Below the pieces are notes generated by a model that was not told the origin of the DNA, did no database searches, and worked only from the letters and a program-made list of their open reading frames with translations. 33,257 bases of DNA from JAQBQZ01 sp964406475 (GTDB taxonomy: Bacteria > Patescibacteriota > Minisyncoccia > Phycocordibacterales > CAIRYW01), in assembly GCA_964406475.1 (NCBI GenBank), contig CAYORS010000010.1, forward strand, positions 1-33,257, read 5' to 3'. Positions 28,065 to 33,257 of this stretch are shown in pieces. The stretch's first letter is position 1. Each line of letters begins with the position of its first letter. Made by a program: the position numbers and the translations under genes.

Positions 28065-28883
28065 TTATTTTTCTTTTACCTCGTAGACCTTTTCGCACGG
28101 ACCAGAAACACAATGATGTGCAGTAAACTCTAAAACATCATCAAAAGATTGTTTGCTTTTTAAAAAAGCTTTTTGTTGTGATACATACAATGCGGCATTT
28201 TTTTTCTTCAAATCAAAATCTTTTTTGCTCAACATAATTTCAAATTGTTTGAAAACTAATTTCTGATACGTTTCTCTCAAAAAATCCAAAAAAGAGGCTT
28301 TGCTTTTTTTATAAAAGATTATTGTATAAGGCATATCTTCATACATATACCATTTTATATATGGCCACCTTTTTTCGGATAATAATGACAACATAATATC
28401 GTGTACAATACGATGATCTGGATGTGTTATTTTCTTTCCAAAATATGATGGAAAATAAACATCTACCTCAGTATGATCTGATGTTTTTTGATTCAAAATA
28501 TCTACTATAGATTTCTTTATTTCAAGCGTAGTTGTTGCATCAGAGATGAAATGCCTGTATTGACCATCTACAAAAGGTAAAACAATATTCGTAGCACCAA
28601 CTCCTTTTAATGCAGATTCGTTTTCTTTTTTTCGTGAATCAATAGCCTCATTACTTGATGCAAATCCACCCCATTTGTCCCATATTGTTTTCATATTTTG
28701 ATCGGGAGCCCCTCCAAAAACAGTCACTACAGTTTTAGTGTTTTGAGATTGAGACAAAAACCCTCCCAAAGGCAAAATAGCATCATCAAAATGCGGAGCA
28801 AAAACAACAACCTCTTTTTCTACCCCAAGCACACGAAGAGGAGTAAAAAGTAAAATAAATATAAATAAAAACCTCAGATTCAT
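28065..28883 (-). CDS. PIG-L family deacetylase, exported
   Basis: PIG-L/LmbE enzymes are zinc hydrolases that remove N-acetyl groups from N-acetylglucosamine-type sugars. The 272-residue product has a signal peptide-like start (residues 1-20, MNLRFLFIFILLFTPLRVLG), the zinc motif APHFDDAI (His31, Asp33, Asp34; usual form AHPDDE) and the second motif THPDHRIVHD (His154, Asp156, His157). An outside location suggests that a surface glycan is its target. TATAAT at 28891-28896, 7 nt before the ATG, predicts a leaderless mRNA. It converges with the glycosyltransferase and thioredoxin-like pair and ends 5 nt from it, with no terminator visible between. Confidence 0.9.
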   Translation of the reverse strand: MNLRFLFIFILLFTPLRVLGVEKEVVVFAPHFDDAILPLGGFLSQSQNTKTVVTVFGGAPDQNMKTIWDKWGGFASSNEAIDSRKKENESALKGVGATNIVLPFVDGQYRHFISDATTTLEIKKSIVDILNQKTSDHTEVDVYFPSYFGKKITHPDHRIVHDIMLSLLSEKRWPYIKWYMYEDMPYTIIFYKKSKASFLDFLRETYQKLVFKQFEIMLSKKDFDLKKKNAALYVSQQKAFLKSKQSFDDVLEFTAHHCVSGPCEKVYEVKEK

Positions 28884-28890
28884 AGGTATT

Positions 28891-28896
28891 ATTATA
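28891..28896 (-). promoter_or_regulatory. PIG-L gene -10 element, predicted leaderless
   Basis: A perfect TATAAT ends 7 nt before the ATG. The T-tract of the tRNA-Thr terminator lies where its -35 would be. Confidence 0.55.
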
Positions 28897-28898
28897 TC

Positions 28899-28933
28899 AA
28901 CAAAAAAAATAAAAAGTCATAACTATGACTTTT
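28899..28933 (-). terminator. Terminator downstream of tRNA-Thr
   Basis: AAAAGTCAT (28925-28933 read on minus) pairs with ATGACTTTT (28912-28920) around a 4-nt loop, followed by TTATTTTTTTTG. It is placed directly before the PIG-L promoter. Confidence 0.85.
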
Positions 28934-28980
28934 GTTTAGGTTGTGATCAAAAATTTGCCTATGATGATTCCCTTTCACAG

Positions 28981-29053
28981 AGCCGCCTCCCAGACTCGAA
29001 CTGGGGACCCTCACTTTACAAAAGTGTAGCTCTACCAACTGAGCTAAGGCGGC
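28981..29053 (-). tRNA. tRNA-Thr (anticodon UGU)
   Basis: A complete 73-nt cloverleaf on the minus strand: acceptor GCCGCCT/AGGCGGC, D-arm GCTC-AGTTGGTA-GAGC, anticodon loop TTTGTAA with anticodon TGT, and T-arm CCCAG-TTCGAGT-CTGGG. The discriminator base is U. CCA is not encoded. The top pair of the anticodon stem is an A-A mismatch (27-43). A terminator follows about 50 nt downstream. It decodes ACA and by wobble ACG. Confidence 0.95.
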
Positions 29054-29111
29054 TCTATAAATACGAACTCACAAGCAAATTTTAAACAACAACCTCCTCG
29101 AATATTTGAAC

Positions 29112-29474
29112 CTAATCAATATCTCTGAAATTTTCGATGTGTTTGAGGAAGAGAGACACAGATCCTTTATTCTTCGGTATGTCTTTTCCTTTTACCGCAT
29201 CAACAATATGAGATATCTTAGGATACACTATTTTTTTTGTTTTTTCAAATATTCTCACCCCTTGCTTTACTACCATAAACACAACAATATGTGCAATTTT
29301 TTGTGGCATCTCTTTCAAACTTTGTTCAAAATTCTTGAATCGAGTTTTGAGATTATATTCATCACAATGTGAAATACACACAAAAGCCTTCCCTGTCTCA
29401 AGCTCATGCTGTTTGTTGGCGAGCATAAAGACAATCCCACACAATGATATAAAAAACACAATGATACTAATCAT
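29112..29474 (-). CDS. Small membrane-anchored protein, 120 aa
   Basis: Unrecognised product. Residues 1-18 (MISIIVFFISLCGIVFML) form one membrane helix; the rest is basic and helical, with a second hydrophobic patch (IAHIVVFMVVKQGVRIF) near residue 65 that may be amphipathic. Two Cys (CISHC) near residue 35 are not in a known motif. It begins 9 nt after the tsf stop and is probably cotranscribed with rpsB and tsf. The tRNA-Thr gene follows on the same strand. Confidence 0.7.
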   Translation of the reverse strand: MISIIVFFISLCGIVFMLANKQHELETGKAFVCISHCDEYNLKTRFKNFEQSLKEMPQKIAHIVVFMVVKQGVRIFEKTKKIVYPKISHIVDAVKGKDIPKNKGSVSLFLKHIENFRDID

Positions 29475-29483
29475 AATATAATT

Positions 29484-30068
29484 TTACGCTTTTGTAGAAA
29501 AACGTGCAAACTTTCCAACCACTATCTTTTCTCCAAACTTCTGAATTGCATTTGATATCACAGTTGCAACAGTCATACTGTCGTTTTTGATAAAAGGCTG
29601 TTCAAGAAGAACCATATCTTTGAAGTATGAGCTAATCTTCCCTTGAAGAATTGTTGCTTTCATATCTTCTGGCTTTCCAACAAGCTCTTTTTCAAACACT
29701 TCTTGTGCTTTTTGTTTTGAAGATTCATCGATATCGTTCATAGACAAGAAAGAAGGGTTGGTTGCAGCAACTTGCATTGCAATATCATATGCAAGAGTTT
29801 TAAATTCTTCGTTTTTAGACACAAAATCTGTCTCACAAAGAAGCTCTACCATTGCACCAATGGTTCCGCTTGTATGAATATATGCTTGTACAACACCAGC
29901 ACCGAGCTCTCGATCAGATTTTTTTTCTGCAATTTCTGCACCCTTTTTCTTGAGTAAGACAAGAGCTTTCTCCATATCACCTCCAGAATCTTCAAGTGCT
30001 TTCTTACATTGCATAATAGAAACACCTGTTTTATCTCGAAGTTCTTTAACTTGTTCAGTTGTAATCAT
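29484..30068 (-). CDS. tsf: Elongation factor Ts, short form
   Basis: EF-Ts exchanges GDP for GTP on EF-Tu. The 194-residue product has the N-terminal UBA-like domain (1-50, VKELRDKTGVSIMQCKKAL) and the core with ELLCETDFVSKNEEF, which holds the TDFV motif that inserts into EF-Tu. It is shorter than E. coli EF-Ts (about 280), with a single compact core, a length seen in other bacteria. It follows rpsB by 32 nt in the conserved rpsB-tsf order. No Shine-Dalgarno. Confidence 0.97.
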   Translation of the reverse strand: MITTEQVKELRDKTGVSIMQCKKALEDSGGDMEKALVLLKKKGAEIAEKKSDRELGAGVVQAYIHTSGTIGAMVELLCETDFVSKNEEFKTLAYDIAMQVAATNPSFLSMNDIDESSKQKAQEVFEKELVGKPEDMKATILQGKISSYFKDMVLLEQPFIKNDSMTVATVISNAIQKFGEKIVVGKFARFSTKA

Positions 30069-30100
30069 ATAAATAACAAATTATTTTTAATATAAGAAAC

Positions 30101-30805
30101 CTAAGCCGAAATAGCAGCTTTTTTATATGCTTCAGCAATACGAGCGACAAAGTAGTCAATACTTGCTTTTGATGCATCGTTTGCAGGAATTGCATAATCT
30201 ACAGAACTGAGATCACAGTCTGTTGACGCAAGTGCAATAACAGGGATTTTTGTCTTTTTTGCTTCTGCGATAGCGATTGATTCTTTCTTTGAGTCTACAA
30301 TGAAAAGCGCATCTGGCATCTTGTCCATTGAGCGAAGACCGGAAAACATTGCTGTAAGATTATCTATCTCACGATCAAACATCAGTCTTTCTTTTTTTGT
30401 ATATTTCAAAAGCTCACCCTTTTCTTTTTTATTGATAAGATCTGCAAGACGGTGAACGCGCTTTTTAATCTCACCAAAGTTTGAAAGAGTACCTCCAATC
30501 CATCGACTGGCAACAAAAGGCATATTAATTGATTCTGCATATCGCTGAATCACATCACGCGCTTCACTTTTACTTGAAACAAAAAGAATCGTTTTCTTTT
30601 TTGATGCAAGATCAGCCACAAAAGCCTCGGCAGATGCAAGCATTTGTTCTGTTTTTTCGAGATCAATGATCTCAGTCATATTTTTAACTCCGCATACAAG
30701 AGATTTGAAAGAAGGATTTCTTCGAGAACGAAGAAATCCAAAGTGGGCACCCACCTTGAGCATATCTTGTATTGTTGATGAAATTTTGTCTGTTTTTTCT
30801 GTCAT
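30101..30805 (-). CDS. rpsB: 30S ribosomal protein S2
   Basis: S2 joins the small subunit late and helps S1 or mRNA binding. The 234-residue product has the family segments VGAHFGFLRSRRNP, MTEIIDLEKT, SRWIGGTLSNF and PDALFIVDSKKESIAIAEA with the ND motif near the end. ATG 30805 is chosen over the upstream in-frame start at 30823 because it fits S2 length and lies 8 nt after a -10 hexamer. First gene of the rpsB-tsf operon. Confidence 0.97.
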   Translation of the reverse strand: MTEKTDKISSTIQDMLKVGAHFGFLRSRRNPSFKSLVCGVKNMTEIIDLEKTEQMLASAEAFVADLASKKKTILFVSSKSEARDVIQRYAESINMPFVASRWIGGTLSNFGEIKKRVHRLADLINKKEKGELLKYTKKERLMFDREIDNLTAMFSGLRSMDKMPDALFIVDSKKESIAIAEAKKTKIPVIALASTDCDLSSVDYAIPANDASKASIDYFVARIAEAYKKAAISA

Positions 30806-30813
30806 ATTAGGAC

Positions 30814-30842
30814 ATATTAGCAAATAACCACAAAAAAAGCAA
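30814..30842 (-). promoter_or_regulatory. rpsB promoter, predicted near-leaderless
   Basis: Minus-strand TTGCTT (30837-30842), a 17-nt spacer and TAATAT (30814-30819), 8 nt from the rpsB ATG. It lies in the 40-nt gap after murI. Confidence 0.6.
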
Positions 30843-30845
30843 CAA

Positions 30846-31658
30846 TCACAAAGATACCTTAAAAGACGTTATTTTGTCACCAAAAAACCCACTTCCCAAA
30901 TCATCAAAAAGCACTGTCTCCCCTGTGGTAAAAAAGCTTCTCTTACCACAACGTGACAACCTCTCTTCAATATCCCTATGGCGCAAAAGATAAGAAGAAA
31001 GCTTTGATGCCACCAAAGAACCTTCGGTAATAAGCGATACTGAAGGAAGGTTTTTTTGAATACATTCTTTCAAAAATTCATAATGTGTACATCCAAGTAT
31101 AACCGTGTCAACAGCGTGTTTGTTTATGTATTTTGTATATTCTGCAACCACAACATCCACACCTTCACTTTCACTAGTTTTGCCAGATTCGACGAGTGGC
31201 ACAAGAAGCGGTGCAGGAACCCCAAAGACTTCAATAGAAGGATTGATTTTTTTTATCTCTCTTTCAAATGCCCGAGATGATATTGTGGCTTCCGTACCCA
31301 AAACACCAACCTTCTTTGAAATTGTCTTTTCTACAGCCTCTTCACTTGCAGGAATAATGACACCCAAGATTCTTTTGTTTTTGTTTTCACCTTTTATGAG
31401 TTCAATCTGAAGTATATGCAGTGCTTCTGCAGAGGCGCTGTTGCATGCAAGAATAACAAGCTCACACCCCTTTTCAAACAAAAAAAGTATTCCTTCTTTT
31501 GTAAATGTATATATCTCATCCTGTGTTCTGTTGCCATATGGTGCACGGGCAGTATCCCCAAGATATACATAATCATACTGAGGTAAAACTTTGACCACTT
31601 CTTTAAGTACCGAAAGCCCCCCAAACCCGGAATCAAAAATGCCAATGGAAGAAGTCAT
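30846..31658 (-). CDS. murI: Glutamate racemase
   Basis: MurI makes D-glutamate for peptidoglycan. The 270-residue product has the FDSGFGGLSVL start (Asp9, Ser10), both catalytic cysteines (Cys72 in ILACNSASA and Cys190 in ILGCTHYEF), and GDTARAPYG. Its presence indicates that this small-genome organism makes its own cell wall. It starts 4 nt after the MBL hydrolase stop, so the two form an operon; an rpsB promoter follows directly downstream. No Shine-Dalgarno. Confidence 0.96.
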   Translation of the reverse strand: MTSSIGIFDSGFGGLSVLKEVVKVLPQYDYVYLGDTARAPYGNRTQDEIYTFTKEGILFLFEKGCELVILACNSASAEALHILQIELIKGENKNKRILGVIIPASEEAVEKTISKKVGVLGTEATISSRAFEREIKKINPSIEVFGVPAPLLVPLVESGKTSESEGVDVVVAEYTKYINKHAVDTVILGCTHYEFLKECIQKNLPSVSLITEGSLVASKLSSYLLRHRDIEERLSRCGKRSFFTTGETVLFDDLGSGFFGDKITSFKVSL

Positions 31659-31662
31659 AGAA

Positions 31663-32307
31663 TTAAAAATCTGTTTCTGTATTAAGCTCTAAATCCACAA
31701 AGGAAATCCCATGATTGTTGAGTACGCGTGGTACCACTCGTCCTATCACCCCTTTACCAAACTCGCTTAACACACTATCATGAACTGGGAAGCATTTCTT
31801 GGGATTCAGGCGAATGCAATAATCAAGCGCGGTGTGTATATTCATCCATGGACCAGCCACTGGCAATGCTAGAATTTCAGGATTTATAGCATTATGTTCG
31901 AATGAATCTCCTGGTACAAAAAGTCTCTCACCTATCATATACCCAACGTTTACCACACCAGGAATCTCAGGGTGAATAATCTCATGTAGACTTCCATGAC
32001 CACTGAGCATAAGTCCCTTGTATTCAAAACTCTCTCCGTTTTCTACATTTTTTGTATTTAAAATATTTTCTTTCTTCAAGAGCTCGTTCACTGAAGTATT
32101 GGTGACAATAAGCACCTCAGGATTGTTCTCGAGAATCTTCTTTACTGATTCAATGTGTAAATGATCACTATGTTCATGAGTGATGAGTATGACATCAATA
32201 TTTTTTACTTCATTTTGAGCAGTAGTAAAAAGCCCAGGGTCAGTGAGAACTCTCACTCCTTTGTCTTCTATAAGTAAACAGCAATGCCCGAATTTAGTGA
32301 TTTTCAT
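31663..32307 (-). CDS. MBL-fold metal-dependent hydrolase (UlaG-like)
   Basis: The 214-residue product MKITKFGHCCLLIEDKG onward has the metallo-beta-lactamase signature THEHSDHLH (metal ligands H-x-H-x-D-H), a second metal His in GHGSLHE, and GDSF and PVHDS segments, as in UlaG/YtnP-like hydrolases, which act on lactones or phosphodiesters. Substrate unknown. ATG 32307 matches the family start; an in-frame ATG at 32322 would add five residues. It is upstream of and probably cotranscribed with murI. Confidence 0.85.
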   Translation of the reverse strand: MKITKFGHCCLLIEDKGVRVLTDPGLFTTAQNEVKNIDVILITHEHSDHLHIESVKKILENNPEVLIVTNTSVNELLKKENILNTKNVENGESFEYKGLMLSGHGSLHEIIHPEIPGVVNVGYMIGERLFVPGDSFEHNAINPEILALPVAGPWMNIHTALDYCIRLNPKKCFPVHDSVLSEFGKGVIGRVVPRVLNNHGISFVDLELNTETDF

Positions 32308-32443
32308 CCTGTGAAAAAACATTAAATACTAATGCGTAATGTATAATTATTGACCTTAAATATCCCATCATTTCTTTTGCAGAGCCACCTCTCTTTTTTA
32401 ACGGGATTTATATTCAAATCTTATCATATAAATCTGTAGTTTA

Positions 32444-32478
32444 TAAAAAAATGGATGGCCGATATAAATCGACCATCC
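32444..32478 (-). terminator. Terminator of the sugar isomerase gene
   Basis: On the minus strand GGATGG (32473-32478) pairs with CCATCC (32453-32458), with an inner CGAT/ATCG stem, followed by seven T. It lies 25 nt after the stop of the gene at 32503. The 180-nt gap 32323-32502 contains this hairpin and the MBL gene's upstream region; I see no other gene in it. Confidence 0.85.
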
Positions 32479-32502
32479 AAACTAATAGTCACTTGACTGA
32501 AT

Positions 32503-33257
32503 CTAACCCCTGTCACCCATACCATCTTCGAACGTCCCTGCCGCCAACGGGAGACAGAGGTGTTTATTCACATACTGGATACCGTGAGCACTCGTTGTGT
32601 CGAGATTCCAGAAGGCACTTTCGGCTTCGACGACGAGAGGAGCAGATGAAGCCCCGGTAACCTCGCAGTAACGCTTATGGTAGCCGACCTGGACCATGAG
32701 TTCTGCATACGCACGCATGTTGCCATCACCATCCCCAAGAGGAACGAACTGCATACCGCGATCAGGCCATCCAGGTTTCATTGAACGGAGAGGGTGACCC
32801 TTCTTGATACGAAAGTCTTTGAGGTGGGTTGCAAAGACTCGGTCACCAACCCTGAGGAAGCGGTCTTGCCAGGACTCACCCTCCCAACAATGCGAGAGGT
32901 CACCATTAACGGCAACACAGGGGTCATGGTTGCAGATTTCCAGCAGTGTAAGGAAGTCGTCAGCACAGGACGCCGCTGTTCCCGGATGAATCTCGTGACA
33001 AAGATAGATACCGAGAGCATTCGCATGATCACGGATCTTCTGAGTCTTTGTTACGAAGCGCTCTTTTCCTTCCTCGATGAGGTCATAGCCTGGACCCTTC
33101 CAGAAACCCCAGGGATAACCGGAGGCGACTTCGAGGCCGAATGCCGTGCCCCAAAACATAGGGACGATTTTGATCTTGAGTTCGGCACAGAGATCCAAGA
33201 GACGGAAGATGTAGTCCTCAGCCCACTGTTCGATGCCAGCAACACCAAGCTTAGCGA
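32503..33257 (-). CDS. Sugar phosphate isomerase/epimerase, TIM-barrel (5' end outside the window)
   Basis: The frame is open to the right edge, so the N-terminus lies outside; about 250 C-terminal codons are present. It fits the AP-endonuclease-2/xylose-isomerase-like TIM-barrel family of sugar isomerases and epimerases. Likely metal ligands are Glu in LCHEIHPG, Asp/His in NGDLSHCWEG, His in ATHLKD and the final Glu in VVEAES. GC content is about 52-57 % in the lines I counted, against about 40 % in neighbouring genes, and codons are richer in G/C at third positions, which suggests recent acquisition. It has its own terminator. The substrate is unknown. Confidence 0.85.
   Translation of the reverse strand, partial: AKLGVAGIEQWAEDYIFRLLDLCAELKIKIVPMFWGTAFGLEVASGYPWGFWKGPGYDLIEEGKERFVTKTQKIRDHANALGIYLCHEIHPGTAASCADDFLTLLEICNHDPCVAVNGDLSHCWEGESWQDRFLRVGDRVFATHLKDFRIKKGHPLRSMKPGWPDRGMQFVPLGDGDGNMRAYAELMVQVGYHKRYCEVTGASSAPLVVEAESAFWNLDTTSAHGIQYVNKHLCLPLAAGTFEDGMGDRG

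Noticed and set aside
32323..32502. Chimeric contig junction before the GC-rich isomerase
   Set aside because: The gene ends normally and has an AT-rich terminator in local style. Not excluded, but there is no direct sign of a join.
32451..32660. Plus-strand 69-codon ORF at the end of the window
   Set aside because: It overlaps the terminator and the antisense of the isomerase gene, and the minus-strand frame has clear family motifs.
1..33257. Recoded UGA (Gracilibacteria-type code)
   Set aside because: TGA ends rnhB and several small genes directly before terminators, and the long genes contain no in-frame TGA.
1..33257. CRISPR arrays, insertion sequences, prophage genes, attachment sites
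   Set aside because: No repeat-spacer arrays, transposase or integrase frames, or flanking duplications were seen; the tRNA-Thr gene has no adjacent integrase or repeated 3' end that I could find.

Overview
The window looks like a piece of a Candidate Phyla Radiation (Patescibacteria) chromosome, probably of the Parcubacteria type; this is inferred from gene content and protein style, and there is no 16S gene here. It is AT-rich with short intergenic gaps. Housekeeping proteins are trimmed: an SMC of 737 residues, PheRS without its accessory tRNA-binding parts, and ThrRS without a TGS domain. Shine-Dalgarno sequences are almost absent. TGA works as a stop, so the UGA-glycine code of Gracilibacteria and Absconditabacteria is not in use.

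Layout. 1-2749: 5' part of rpoB (minus). 2982-3242: a small plus-strand gene. 3285-12456: a mostly minus-strand block with, in transcription order, rnhB, rpmF, nusB-NUDIX, rnc, smc, a methyltransferase, rpsP, khpA, a structured RNA and trmD. This resembles a thinned version of the rpmF/rnc/smc and rpsP-khpA-rimM-trmD clusters of other bacteria, with rimM, ffh, ftsY and the fatty-acid genes missing. Inside it lie plus-strand units: a small ORF (8104), a coiled-coil gene (10467) and another small ORF (11701). 12570-17823: dnaE, a small ORF and thrS (plus). 17813-20419: sortase diverging from a CARDB-repeat surface protein, then a MazG-like enzyme. 20483-22528: gyrB. 22615-23292: four tiny plus-strand ORFs with three terminators. 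23335-26023: pheS-pheT (minus). 26117-28883: a GT2 glycosyltransferase, a membrane thioredoxin-like protein and a PIG-L deacetylase. 28981-29053: tRNA-Thr(UGU). 29112-32307: MBL hydrolase, murI, rpsB, tsf and a small membrane protein (minus). 32503-33257: the 3' part of a GC-richer sugar isomerase/epimerase gene.

Two patterns stand out. First, many genes have a sigma70-like -10 hexamer only 6-9 nt before the start codon (rpsP, smc, rpmF, dnaE, sortase, gyrB, pheS, PIG-L, rpsB, small ORFs), which predicts leaderless or near-leaderless mRNAs. At 10370-10421 one palindromic TTGCAA serves as the -35 of two opposed promoters with 17-nt spacers. Second, very small genes recur in gaps as self-contained units (own promoter, 19-86 codons, own hairpin terminator), and in several the stop codon lies inside or beyond the terminator.

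Together the genes cover transcription (rpoB, nusB), translation (rpsB, tsf, rpsP, rpmF, thrS, pheST, trmD, tRNA-Thr), replication and topology (dnaE, gyrB, smc, rnhB), RNA processing (rnc), cell wall (murI) and the cell surface (sortase, CARDB protein, GT2, PIG-L). The most likely undescribed elements are the structured RNA of about 280 nt between khpA and trmD and the set of small genes.
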